Assembly (NCBI GenBank): GCA_947449025.1
Contig: CANFQF010000002.1
Span: forward strand, 1-61,006
Origin: Comamonadaceae bacterium
Lineage (GTDB): Bacteria > Pseudomonadota > Gammaproteobacteria > Burkholderiales > Burkholderiaceae_C
Direction: 5' to 3'
Length of the DNA: 61,006 nt
Shown in pieces: positions 9,736 through 17,441 of this stretch (its first letter is position 1; every line of letters starts with the position of its first letter). The translations under genes were made by a program, and so were the position numbers. The notes under the pieces are model-generated. The model searched no databases. It saw only the letters and a list, made by a program, of their open reading frames with translations, and was not told the origin of the DNA.

Positions 9736-11852
9736 AGGGGTACCACCAGGGCGTCTGCGGCCACCACGCCATCGGGCAGGGCGAACAGCGGGTTGATATC
9801 GACCTCACGCACCTGCTCACGGTGCGCCCAGGCGAAGCGGGACAGGGCGGCCAGGGCCGAGGCGATGGCGCCGACGTCGCAGGCCGGCGCACCGCGCACG
9901 CCGTCCAAAATGGGCCGGCAGCGCAGTTCATCCAGCATGTCGCGCGCAGTGGCCTCATCAAATGGTGCGATGCGCGAAGAGGTGTCCTTCAGGACCTCGG
10001 CGTAGATGCCGCCTGCGCCCACCACCACCACCGGTCCGAACACCTCGTCATTCACCACGCCGGCAATCAGCTCAAAGCCGCCGCGGACCATCTCGGACAC
10101 TAGCGCGCCTTCGATGCGGGCCTGTGGGATATGGCGCCTGGCGTTGGCAAGCACTTCGGCAATGGCCTCGTCGAGCGCCGCCTGACTGGTGATGCCCAGG
10201 CGCACGCCGCCGACCTCGGTCTTGTGCGGGATGTCGGGCGAGACCACCTTGACCACCAGGGGCAGGCGCAGACCTTCGATCGCCAGCTTGCCTGGGCCGG
10301 GCACCATCACGTCGCGGCTGACTGGAATGCCGGCAGCGGCCAGCACCGCCTTCGACTCGGCTTCGGACAGGGCCCGTCCGGCCTGCACCGTGGTGGCGGC
10401 CTCGGCTCCAGCCTCGGCCTTTGCCACGCCCGTGTCGGCAGCGGCTGGCGCCGCCAGCAGCCGCTCGCGCACGCGCCGGTAATCGGCCAGCGTGGCCACG
10501 GCACGCGCTGCGCGCGAGGGCGAGCGTAGCACGGGCACAGCGCCCTTGGCGAACTCGGCCAGTGCCTGCGCGTTCTCGGCCACCGGCGTGGAAGAAAACA
10601 CCACGATGGGCTTGTCGCTCTCCTGCGCCACCCGCACCAGCACCTGTGCGGCGGCCAGGCTTCCCGCCTGGCCGGTGGTGGCCAGGTTCACGCACAGTGC
10701 ATGCACGCCCGGGTCGGCCAGCGTGGCCCGCACCGCGGCTTCGAGCTTGACCTGGTTGGCGGCGGAGAAGTAGCCCGCGGTCAGGTCGATCGGGTTGTGC
10801 ACCGCGCCGATGTTCGGCACCACGCCCGCCAAGGCCTGCTGCGTTTGCGCAGACAACTCGCATAGCTGCAGGCCGCGTCGCTCGCCCGCATCCGCGAACA
10901 CGATGGCCGACCCGCCGGAGACGCCCATGACCGCCACGCCATTGCCAGTGGGGTAGCGTCGGCCTTCAAAGGCCAGCAGGTAGTCGACCGCTTCGTGCAG
11001 CTCTTGAATCTCGACGATGCCGGTCTGCCGAAACAGGGCCCGGTAGAAGTCATAGGTGCCGGTCATGCTGGCCGTGTGCGACTCGGCCGCCTTGGCGCCT
11101 TGTTCGGTCACACCCCCCTTCCACAGCAGCAGGGGCTTGCCGGCGGCCAGCGCTCGCCGGCCCACATCGAGCAGGGCCCGGCCGTCGCTCGTGCCCTCGA
11201 TATAGGCAATGATGCTGCGCGTCTCTTCGTCATCGAGCAGGGCGTCGATCAGTTGGATGGTGTCGATATCGGTTTCGTTGCCGGTGGCGATGACATGGCG
11301 AAAACCGATGCCCGCCTCGGCGCAGGCCAGCGCGATGCTGTAGCCAAAGCCGCCGCTTTGCGTGACCAGCGATACCGCGCCGCGTTGCAGCTTGGGCGGC
11401 CGGGTGATGCTGCCGAAGGCGGCGTACAGGCCGGTGTGGATGTTGGCAAAGCCCAGGCAGTTCGGGCCGAGCAGGCGAATGCCTGCAGCCCGTGCGATTT
11501 CCAGCAGACGCCGCTCGCGCTCGATGCCCTCGGGCCCGCTTTCCCGAAAGCCGCCGCTCAGAATGACGGCGTAGCCGACCTTCTTGCGCGCGCAGCTTTC
11601 GAGCACCGCCAGCACGCCGCTGGCCGGCACCCCGATAACGACCAGGTCGACGGCCTCCGGGATGGCGTCGACCGACGCGAAGCAGGGCAGCTCGTCGAAG
11701 GTCGGGTACTTCGGGTTGACGGGAAAGAGACCTCCCTGGAAACCGTTTTTGACCAGGGCCCGCAGGGCCTGCGTGCCCGGACGGGCGCCGTCGTCGGAAA
11801 CGCCCACCACCGCGATCGCGCGTGGCTCGAACAGATGCTCGAATTTCTTCAT
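9732..11852 (-). CDS. Acetate-CoA ligase (NDP-forming) family acyl-CoA synthetase
   Basis: 706 residues in the fused alpha-beta layout. The N-terminal CoA-binding Rossmann domain has AIAVVGVSDDGARPGTQAL and LGPNCLGFANI. The succinyl-CoA-synthetase-like domains follow, with TQSGGFGYSIALA and the phosphohistidine loop ESHTASMTG (His259). The C-terminal ATP-grasp domain has VVKVVSPDIPHKTEVGGVRLG and REVDINPLFALPDG. These enzymes activate carboxylic acids to CoA thioesters using ATP with a phosphohistidine intermediate. This is the likely entry enzyme of the pathway. It heads a unit with two crotonases; its 353-bp upstream gap carries operator copy 3 and a good promoter. Confidence 0.92.
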   Translation of the reverse strand: MKKFEHLFEPRAIAVVGVSDDGARPGTQALRALVKNGFQGGLFPVNPKYPTFDELPCFASVDAIPEAVDLVVIGVPASGVLAVLESCARKKVGYAVILSGGFRESGPEGIERERRLLEIARAAGIRLLGPNCLGFANIHTGLYAAFGSITRPPKLQRGAVSLVTQSGGFGYSIALACAEAGIGFRHVIATGNETDIDTIQLIDALLDDEETRSIIAYIEGTSDGRALLDVGRRALAAGKPLLLWKGGVTEQGAKAAESHTASMTGTYDFYRALFRQTGIVEIQELHEAVDYLLAFEGRRYPTGNGVAVMGVSGGSAIVFADAGERRGLQLCELSAQTQQALAGVVPNIGAVHNPIDLTAGYFSAANQVKLEAAVRATLADPGVHALCVNLATTGQAGSLAAAQVLVRVAQESDKPIVVFSSTPVAENAQALAEFAKGAVPVLRSPSRAARAVATLADYRRVRERLLAAPAAADTGVAKAEAGAEAATTVQAGRALSEAESKAVLAAAGIPVSRDVMVPGPGKLAIEGLRLPLVVKVVSPDIPHKTEVGGVRLGITSQAALDEAIAEVLANARRHIPQARIEGALVSEMVRGGFELIAGVVNDEVFGPVVVVGAGGIYAEVLKDTSSRIAPFDEATARDMLDELRCRPILDGVRGAPACDVGAIASALAALSRFAWAHREQVREVDINPLFALPDGVVAADALVVPL

Positions 11853-11970
11853 GCCAGATTGGATGGGGCCGCCGGACAGGGCGGCCAGGGTGTCGGAAGA
11901 ATGGCCGGGGCGCCTTCGCGCACGGGCTGATTTGGGGCCGCATGCGCCTCTGGCACGCGGCGTCGCAATG

Positions 11971-11999
11971 ACTCTAGTTCAATCGCTCACCGGGGTCAA
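11971..11999 (-). promoter_or_regulatory. Predicted promoter of the acyl-CoA synthetase operon
   Basis: On the reverse strand TTGACC (11999-11994) and TAGAGT (11976-11971) are separated by exactly 17 bases, the best sigma70-like pair in the locus. The operator lies 13 bases upstream of the -35. Transcription would start near 11964, leaving a leader of about 110 bases. Confidence 0.5.
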
Positions 12000-12012
12000 T
12001 TTTTCGGAATTG

Positions 12013-12029
12013 ATTTCGATGGGTGGAAT
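12013..12029. promoter_or_regulatory. Operator copy 3 of the locus palindrome
   Basis: ATTTCGATGGGTGGAAT fits RTTYCRNTGSNYGRAAY at every position, and the outer G and C extend it to 19 bases. It is separated from the predicted -10 by 36 bases, about one helical turn more than the 25-27 seen at four other promoters, which keeps the same face of the helix. Confidence 0.6.
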
Positions 12030-12054
12030 CGACGAGTTGGGGCGATGGTCCGTT

Positions 12055-12080
12055 GCGAAGGGTGCGTGCGAAGGGTGCGT
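12055..12080. repeat. 13-bp perfect tandem duplication
   Basis: GCGAAGGGTGCGT is repeated twice with no gap. It lies between operator copy 3 and the end of the IclR gene. It has no recognised function. Confidence 0.7.
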
Positions 12081-12160
12081 CCGCCGGGTCCGTGCAGCGT
12101 ATGCCGGCTCCTGAACTCTTACCCAGGCGGGCCGTGGCGAAGGAGATTTCCGTACCGGGC

Positions 12161-12200
12161 CTAAGCGGTCCGAAGCGGGCCGAAGCGGTCCGAACTGGGC
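12161..12200. repeat. 10-bp tandem array beside the IclR stop codon
   Basis: There are four 10-base units of the form CGAAGCGGTC, with one or more changes in three of them. The array ends 5 bases before the IclR stop codon at 12206. Read leftward, IclR transcripts would pass through it. There is no U-tract, so it is not a standard terminator. Confidence 0.65.
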
Positions 12201-12205
12201 CCGGC

Positions 12206-12976
12206 CTAAACCGGTGTCGGCGCGCCGTTCAGGCGGGAGATGCTGGCGGCGGCCTTGACCAGCAGTTTGGCGTATTCCTTCTCGTGCGACTGCATGCGCA
12301 CGCTCGGCCCATTGACCGACAGGCAGTACAGCACCTGCTCGTGGACGTCCTTGATGGGTGCCGAGACTGCCGACACGCCCAGCAGCCGCTCGCCATGCGA
12401 CACCGCATAGCCCTGGCTGCGCACCTGTGCGAGTTCGGCGGCGAGCTCGGCCTTCGGCCGCTTGGTGCTGCGGGCCAGCGCAGTCAGCAGCGGTGACTGC
12501 TCGGTGCTTGTCATGTGGGCGAGCAGCACCTTGGCGGCGGAGCCCGAGCCCAGCGGAATTTGCTCGCCCGGCTGAACGACGCTGCGCAGGGGCGACACGC
12601 CGTTGATCACGTCGATGCAGACCCGATTGCGGCCGCTGATCGTGTGCAGGGACACGGTTTCTTGGGTCGTCTTGGACAGCTCCGTCATCACCGGGCGGGC
12701 GATTTCCCGGATGCCCAGGGTGCTTTTGACCATGCCCGCCAGGCGGGTGAAGCGAAACGACAGGCAGTACTGCTGGTTCTCGAGCCGCACCAGATAGCCC
12801 GCTTGCTCGAGGCTCTGGACGATGCGAAAGGCGGTGGACTTGGGCAGTTCGATCCGGTCGGCGATTTCCTGCAGGGTCAGGCTGTCCGCGTCGGGGGTGA
12901 AACTCTCAAATATGCCAAGAATTCGCTGGACGGCACGCATCATGACGGTCTGTTTCGATCCGGAAGGTGAGGGCAT
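12206..12976 (-). CDS. IclR-family transcriptional regulator
   Basis: 256 residues. The N-terminal winged helix-turn-helix (about residues 12-75) contains LTLQEIADRIELPKSTAFRIVQSLEQAGYL. The C-terminal ligand-binding domain shows the family features IPLGSGSAAKVLLA, SQGYAVSHGERLLGVSAVSAPI and LYCLSVNGPSVRM. IclR proteins bind an aromatic or aliphatic acid and act as repressors or activators at ~15-bp palindromes. The gene lies 57 bases behind the flavoprotein gene on the same strand, so it is probably the last gene of the Bug/PrpD/flavoprotein unit. It is the only regulator seen in the 26-kb locus and the best candidate to bind the six shared palindromes. The ATG has GGAGG about 13 bases upstream, a little far. 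Confidence 0.93.
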   Translation of the reverse strand: MPSPSGSKQTVMMRAVQRILGIFESFTPDADSLTLQEIADRIELPKSTAFRIVQSLEQAGYLVRLENQQYCLSFRFTRLAGMVKSTLGIREIARPVMTELSKTTQETVSLHTISGRNRVCIDVINGVSPLRSVVQPGEQIPLGSGSAAKVLLAHMTSTEQSPLLTALARSTKRPKAELAAELAQVRSQGYAVSHGERLLGVSAVSAPIKDVHEQVLYCLSVNGPSVRMQSHEKEYAKLLVKAAASISRLNGAPTPV

Positions 12977-13033
12977 GGTACCCCAGCACCCTCCGCTTCC
13001 GCGACCATCAAAACCCGCTTTTGCGCGCCACGC

Positions 13034-14455
13034 TCAGGCGGGAACAAGCTGGCGCGCCAGCTCATTGGCCGCGCGCAGCGCGAACACGGTGGACCGCGTG
13101 AGGCCGCCCACATAGGCCACTTGCCCGTCGCCCTTGCCGCCCTCGATGCCGCCGGCGGCGCAGCCGGCCGAGTACAGGCCTGGGATCGGCTGGTCCTGCG
13201 CATCGAGCACATGGCCGTCGGCGTTGATGACGAGGCCGCCCATGGTGTAGGTGATGCCTGCACACAGCTTGACCGCGTGGTAGGGGCCGCCCTGGATTTG
13301 CATGGCCTTGTAGTTGCCGGTGCTGCGGTGGGGCGTGAGTGCAGCCTCCTGCCCTGAAGCGACCGCGGCATTGAATGTCTGGACGGTTTCCGCCAGGGCG
13401 TCGGCAGGCACGCCAATTTGTGCTGCCAGGCTGGGCAGGTCAGGTGCCGACAACAGGGTGCCGCCGTTGGAGGTGAGGGTGGGGTTGGCCGGGATCAGGT
13501 ACTCGCGGCCGGGGCCGTTCCAGATCGCCGCGTCGAAGATGACGGTGGCGCCCAGGGGGTCGGCCTGCCGCGCGATGCGGTTGGCCATGGTCACGCCGCC
13601 CAGACCCTCGTCCATGAAACGGCGGCCCGAGCCATCAACGACCACGCCCGCTGCGCAGACGAAGTCGATCATCGGGAAGGGCCACAGGTCCGGATTGGTC
13701 ATCGCGTCTTGCGACATCACATGGCCGTAAAAGCGGTCCATGCCCACCACTTGCGCGCCCACGGCGCGGGCCATGCGGATGCCGTCGCCGGTACCAGTGC
13801 CGGCGTTTCGCTGCAGCATCCGCTCGGGGGCGGGGCTGATGAACTCTCGTATGAGGGCCGGGTCGGAATGAAAGCCGCCGTCGCAGACCACCACCGCCCG
13901 CGCGCTGATGTCGACCGGGCCGCTGGCTTGCTCGGCCAGCAGGCCGACGCAGGCGCCACCCTCCATCACCAACTGGCGCGCACGCGTGCCACGCACGATG
14001 CCGCCGCCGGCCTTGATGAGGGCCGCCTCCAGGGTGCGAAGCAGCACGTCACCGCCGCGGCCTTCCCAATAGCGGCGGCCGTGGGTGGCAATCGGCGGTG
14101 CCAGGGTGTGCCGGCGATAGGTTTCGTGGCCGACCTTGATGAAGCGCACCCCCTTCTCACGCAGCCACTGCGTTGCCCCGCCGATGTCATTGACCAGCGC
14201 ATCGACCAGGTCCTCGCGCGCGGCGCCCTTGGTGCGAGTGACTACCGCGTTGCGAATGATCTCCGGGTCTTCTGCCACGTCGCGGTGGGCCACGTGAAAG
14301 GCGCCGCCGGCCACGCGGGTGTTGCAGGGATAGCGGTCCTCGGCGCCTTTTTCCAGCACCAGGGAGCGCACCCCCTGATCGGCCAGGCGCAGGGCGGTCA
14401 CCAGACCGGAAATGCCTGCGCCGATGATGGCGACGTCGGTCTCTAGCCGTTGCAT
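13034..14455 (-). CDS. FAD-dependent oxidoreductase of the fumarate reductase/tricarballylate dehydrogenase type
   Basis: 473 residues. The FAD-binding Rossmann motif is DVAIIGAGISGLVTALRLA at the N-terminus, and GGFHSDPALIREF lies mid-protein. The C-terminal flavin loop TYTMGGLVINADGHVLD is followed by IPGLYSAGCAAGGIEGG. This arrangement is shared by fumarate reductase flavoproteins, 3-ketosteroid dehydrogenases and the tricarballylate dehydrogenase TcuA, which is of similar length. These enzymes put in or remove C=C bonds next to carbonyl or carboxyl groups. It has AGAGGAAG before the ATG and stands between the MmgE/PrpD gene and the IclR gene. No acyl-CoA dehydrogenase is seen in the locus, so this protein may supply the desaturation step. 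Confidence 0.88.
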   Translation of the reverse strand: MQRLETDVAIIGAGISGLVTALRLADQGVRSLVLEKGAEDRYPCNTRVAGGAFHVAHRDVAEDPEIIRNAVVTRTKGAAREDLVDALVNDIGGATQWLREKGVRFIKVGHETYRRHTLAPPIATHGRRYWEGRGGDVLLRTLEAALIKAGGGIVRGTRARQLVMEGGACVGLLAEQASGPVDISARAVVVCDGGFHSDPALIREFISPAPERMLQRNAGTGTGDGIRMARAVGAQVVGMDRFYGHVMSQDAMTNPDLWPFPMIDFVCAAGVVVDGSGRRFMDEGLGGVTMANRIARQADPLGATVIFDAAIWNGPGREYLIPANPTLTSNGGTLLSAPDLPSLAAQIGVPADALAETVQTFNAAVASGQEAALTPHRSTGNYKAMQIQGGPYHAVKLCAGITYTMGGLVINADGHVLDAQDQPIPGLYSAGCAAGGIEGGKGDGQVAYVGGLTRSTVFALRAANELARQLVPA

Positions 14456-14487
14456 GTCAACTTCCTCTTGGATGGTTAGGGGTGAAA

Positions 14488-15903
14488 TCAGTGTGCCTCG
14501 GCTGCGGCCAGGGCGGTCAGCGCCTGCGGCGCCAGGTCGGAGGGCAGGGCGTGCAGCGTCTTCAGCAGGGCGCGCGCGCGGGCCTCACCCAGCACGCCCG
14601 TCGTGAGCTCCAGAAACTTGGCGTCGTGGGCCGCTTCGTCCATGGGGTTGTCTGGCGTGCCCAGTGAGTTTTCGACGAAGGTGGTCTCTTGCCTACCGTC
14701 TTTGAAGCTTACCGTGGCCTCGGTCACGAACTTGCCGGGGTACTGCTTGTCGTACTCGGTCGCTTCGACCAGCTGCACCTTGCGCGCGGTGGCCAGCACC
14801 AGGTCCATGTCCAGCGTGCCCTCGAGATAGCGCAGGTGGGCGCCATAGCCGTTGCCGTAGCCAAGCAGCGCGAACGCCGCCTGCGCCGGGAGGCTAAATT
14901 GCACCTGTTCGATATTGCCCGGGGTGTAGGTGTTGGTGTTGACCAGTCCGACCATGGTGTTGCTCAGACGCGGAATGCGCAGCGAGACCGATTCGATTTC
15001 GGCCAGGCGCCCCGCATACGCACTGAGGATGTCGATGGCGGCATGGTTGGCCCCGCAGCAGCAATAGCGCTTGAAGCCGCCGCGCCGGATCTCGTAGGCG
15101 CTGTCAAAGCCGAAGCGCGACGCGGCATCGGCGGCGGGCTCGCGCTGCAAGAAGGCCTTGTAGAAGCCCTTGACCCCACTCAAAAATGCGCGCGGTCCGG
15201 TAATGCCGGCGCGGGCCAGGTCCGCCGCCATCATCCCGCCGCGCACGCCGATGCCTGGATGCACCCGCTTGACCGAGCCGCCGGTGGACGCGTACTCGGC
15301 TGCGCCCGACGCATGACTCAAGGCGATGGCCAGCGCGTGCAGGGTGGTTTCGGCGTCGAACTTGCGAAGCTTGGCGCAGACCGCAGCGGCGCCAAAGCTC
15401 GCCAGCGCGCTGGCCGGATGAAAGCCGCGCTGCATCAGGTCGGGCGCTGCCAGCACGCCGATGCGCGCGTACACCTCGTACCCCATGAGGATCGCGGTGA
15501 TCACCTCGTCGAGCGAGGCGCCCACCTCCTCGCCGACGGCAAACGCCGTAGCCACCGCGCAGCTGCCGGGGTGGCTGTTACTCGGGCGGTGGCCCTCGTC
15601 GTATTCGAAGCCATGGGCGTAGGTGGCGTTGATGAAGGCGGCGTCCGACGCGCTCACCTGCTGCAGGCTGCTGATGATCCGGCTGCGCCCCTGAAGGTGC
15701 TGCGCGTCGACCAGCGCACGGACCTGTCGCGACCAGGGCAGGCGGGTATTGCCTACCTGAGAGCTGAACTGGTCGCGCAGCACGCGGCTGACCATCACGC
15801 GCAGTTCCGGCGTGACATGTTCGATGCCAAACCCCAGGATGAAGCGGACGACGGCGGTTTCCAGAGGCGGGCAATCGGCCGGCCCGGTCAGTGGTGTAGA
15901 CAT
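14488..15903 (-). CDS. MmgE/PrpD family protein
   Basis: 471 residues. The family core is visible in NATYAHGFEYDEGHRPSNSHPG, ALAIALSHASGAAEY, VKRVHPGIGVRGGMMAADLARAGITGP and FKRYCCCGANHAAID. Members include 2-methylcitrate dehydratase PrpD and cis-aconitate decarboxylase, so a dehydratase or decarboxylase acting on a polycarboxylate or hydroxy acid is likely. It starts 7 bases after the Bug gene stop and ends 32 bases before the flavoprotein. The pairing of a Bug receptor, PrpD protein and FRD-type flavoprotein recalls tricarballylate or citrate-like acid use. Confidence 0.88.
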   Translation of the reverse strand: MSTPLTGPADCPPLETAVVRFILGFGIEHVTPELRVMVSRVLRDQFSSQVGNTRLPWSRQVRALVDAQHLQGRSRIISSLQQVSASDAAFINATYAHGFEYDEGHRPSNSHPGSCAVATAFAVGEEVGASLDEVITAILMGYEVYARIGVLAAPDLMQRGFHPASALASFGAAAVCAKLRKFDAETTLHALAIALSHASGAAEYASTGGSVKRVHPGIGVRGGMMAADLARAGITGPRAFLSGVKGFYKAFLQREPAADAASRFGFDSAYEIRRGGFKRYCCCGANHAAIDILSAYAGRLAEIESVSLRIPRLSNTMVGLVNTNTYTPGNIEQVQFSLPAQAAFALLGYGNGYGAHLRYLEGTLDMDLVLATARKVQLVEATEYDKQYPGKFVTEATVSFKDGRQETTFVENSLGTPDNPMDEAAHDAKFLELTTGVLGEARARALLKTLHALPSDLAPQALTALAAAEAH

Positions 15904-15910
15904 GGGTGGA

Positions 15911-16915
15911 TTACTCCGGCTTGATATTGGCCGCCCGGATCACGTCGCCCCAGTACTTGAAGTCCTTGGCAACGAAGGCCGTCATTTCAGTGTGGCTCAT
16001 GTACATCGGGTCGGCGCCGTTGGCGACAAAGCGTTCGCGCACCTCGGCCGACTTCATGATCTTGTCGACTTCGGCGCTGAGGCGATCGACCACATCCTTA
16101 GGCATACCGGCCGGACCGATCAGGCCGTACCAGCCCGAGCCGGTGGACAGCTCCTTCACGCCAGCCTCGGCAATCGTCGGCACCTCGGGCAGCAGGGCCG
16201 AGCGCTTGGAGCCGGTCACCGCGACCGCCAGCAGCTTGCCGGTCTTGATATGCGGCATGGCGGCCAGCACTGTGGGCAAAGACATGTCCACATGGCCTGC
16301 CAGGATGTCGGTCAAGGCGGGGCCGGAGCCCTTGTAGGGGACGTACTCAAACTTGGTGTTGGCCACGCGCTGCAGCAGTTCGCTGGCCAGGTGGCCGGGC
16401 GCCGCATTGCCTGTCGTAGCGAGGGTCAGTGGCTTTTTGGCCGTGGCCCGTGTGCGTGACAGGGCCAGCAGCTCCATGAGGTTCTTCGCTGGCAGTGCGG
16501 GGTTGATCACGACGACGTTGGGCACGCTGGCCAGCATCGCGATCGAAGTGAAGTCTTTGACCGGGTCGCGCTGCGCCTCTTTGTACAGGTAAGGGTTGGT
16601 GGTCATCCCCATGGACGTCAGCAGCAGGTTGTAGCCATTGGGAGGCACGGCAGCGATCGCGTTGGCCGCGACCATGCCGTTGGCGCCGCCGCGGTTTTCC
16701 ACCACCACCGACTGCCCCAGCGCCTCCGAGAGCTTTTGCCCGAGGAGGCGGGCGATGAAGTCGGTGGATCCGCCGGGCGGAAAGCCCGCCACCAGGGTGA
16801 TGGCGCGCGCCGAAGGATAGGCGCCCTGGGCCAGGGCCAGCGGCCCGGCCCCTGCGCCCCACAAGGCCAAGGGCAGCGCCAGCGCTTGGCGGCGGCTCAG
16901 AGAGAGGGTTTTCAT
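15911..16915 (-). CDS. Bug-family (TctC-like) periplasmic solute-binding protein
   Basis: 334 residues from the ATG at 16915 with CGGAGA upstream; the longer frame to 17041 would cross the promoter and operator. The signal peptide MKTLSLSRRQALALPLALWG has a twin arginine. The mature part opens YPSARAITLVAGFPPGGSTDF and continues with AAVPPNGYNLLLTS and LATTGNAAPGHLASEL. It is the first gene of the Bug-PrpD-flavoprotein-IclR unit, which suggests that its ligand is a substrate of those enzymes. Confidence 0.92.
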   Translation of the reverse strand: MKTLSLSRRQALALPLALWGAGAGPLALAQGAYPSARAITLVAGFPPGGSTDFIARLLGQKLSEALGQSVVVENRGGANGMVAANAIAAVPPNGYNLLLTSMGMTTNPYLYKEAQRDPVKDFTSIAMLASVPNVVVINPALPAKNLMELLALSRTRATAKKPLTLATTGNAAPGHLASELLQRVANTKFEYVPYKGSGPALTDILAGHVDMSLPTVLAAMPHIKTGKLLAVAVTGSKRSALLPEVPTIAEAGVKELSTGSGWYGLIGPAGMPKDVVDRLSAEVDKIMKSAEVRERFVANGADPMYMSHTEMTAFVAKDFKYWGDVIRAANIKPE

Positions 16916-17003
16916 GCGTGTCTCCGTTCTTGTTTGGCCGATGCCCGGTGGCGAGGGCAGTTCGCGGGTGCCCAGCCCCGTGTGCTTGGCGCAACCCTTG
17001 TGC

Positions 17004-17032
17004 ATGCTACAGGCAACTCCCATTTTCAGTAC
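17004..17032 (-). promoter_or_regulatory. Predicted promoter of the Bug-PrpD-flavoprotein-IclR unit
   Basis: Reverse-strand TAGCAT at 17009-17004 with a weak -35 window (GTACTG, 17032-17027). Operator copy 4 begins 25 bases before the -10, the same hexamer and spacing as at the FadB-like promoter. Transcription would start near 16997. Confidence 0.42.
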
Positions 17033-17034
17033 TC

Positions 17035-17051
17035 GTTCCATTGGTCGGAAT
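17035..17051. promoter_or_regulatory. Operator copy 4 of the locus palindrome
   Basis: GTTCCATTGGTCGGAAT lies in the 246-bp divergent gap. It is positioned for the leftward Bug unit, with its centre about 46 bases before the predicted start of transcription. Copy 5 lies 49 bases away, serving the rightward unit. Confidence 0.65.
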
Positions 17052-17083
17052 GCAAGCTGCGCCGAAGGGCTCTGCGCTATGCG

Positions 17084-17100
17084 GTTCCGAGCAATGAAAC
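17084..17100. promoter_or_regulatory. Operator copy 5 of the locus palindrome
   Basis: GTTCCGAGCAATGAAAC on the plus strand is GTTTCATTGCTCGGAAC on the other strand. It matches the consensus in the opposite orientation to copy 4. It is 26 bases upstream of the rightward -10 box. Two facing operators each aligned to their own promoter argue for specific activation of both units. Confidence 0.65.
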
Positions 17101-17103
17101 GGA

Positions 17104-17132
17104 TGCCGATGAATGGTTGCCGATGCTACACT
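17104..17132 (+). promoter_or_regulatory. Predicted promoter of the small membrane protein/CapA/SDR unit
   Basis: The -10-like TACACT at 17127-17132 is preceded by TGC, giving an extended -10 form (TGnTACACT). The -35 window at 17104-17109 (TGCCGA) is poor. The start of transcription would be near 17139, about 23 bases before the first ATG. Confidence 0.42.
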
Positions 17133-17161
17133 TTCCCTCGATTTGAACGAAGGAGAACGCC

Positions 17162-17398
17162 ATGGAAGATGGATCCCAGCCCAGCTACCGCACCCTGCAC
17201 ATGCTGGTCAAACATGGCGACAGGGGCGTCCTTGTCCTGACCGTGGGCGTGCTCCTTCTGGGACTGCTGGCGGTGGTCATGACAGGCGCCCTGTGGGCAG
17301 CGCCCCTGGTTCTGGTCGGCACCGGCCTGCTCTATGTAGTGGCACGCAGCTACGTGGAGCTGGTGCGGGTCATCGTGGACATGCTGCTGCCCAAATAA
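17162..17398 (+). CDS. Small two-helix membrane protein of unknown function
   Basis: 78 residues after a strong GAAGGAGA ribosome site. Two hydrophobic helices are clear: VLVLTVGVLLLGLLAVVMTGA and a second of about the same length centred on APLVLVGTGLLYVVA. They are followed by a short amphipathic tail (YVELVRVIVDMLLPK). I do not recognise the family. It is the first gene of the CapA/SDR unit, 43 bases before CapA, and shares the operator-bearing divergent gap with the Bug unit. The place and size would suit a transporter accessory subunit, but nothing in the sequence proves this. Confidence 0.72.
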   Translation: MEDGSQPSYRTLHMLVKHGDRGVLVLTVGVLLLGLLAVVMTGALWAAPLVLVGTGLLYVVARSYVELVRVIVDMLLPK

Positions 17399-17441
17399 GC
17401 CTCCCCAATCCAGCACCGACAGCGCACAACGGAGAGATTCC

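Larger units (their letters stand above)
11853..12205. other. 353-bp control region between acyl-CoA synthetase and IclR genes
   Basis: The gap holds the predicted promoter of the leftward acyl-CoA synthetase unit (11971-11999), operator copy 3 (12013-12029), a second imperfect palindrome TCAATTTTTCGGAATTGA (11997-12014), a 13-bp tandem pair and a 10-bp tandem array next to the IclR stop codon. No credible coding frame is seen. Confidence 0.6.
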
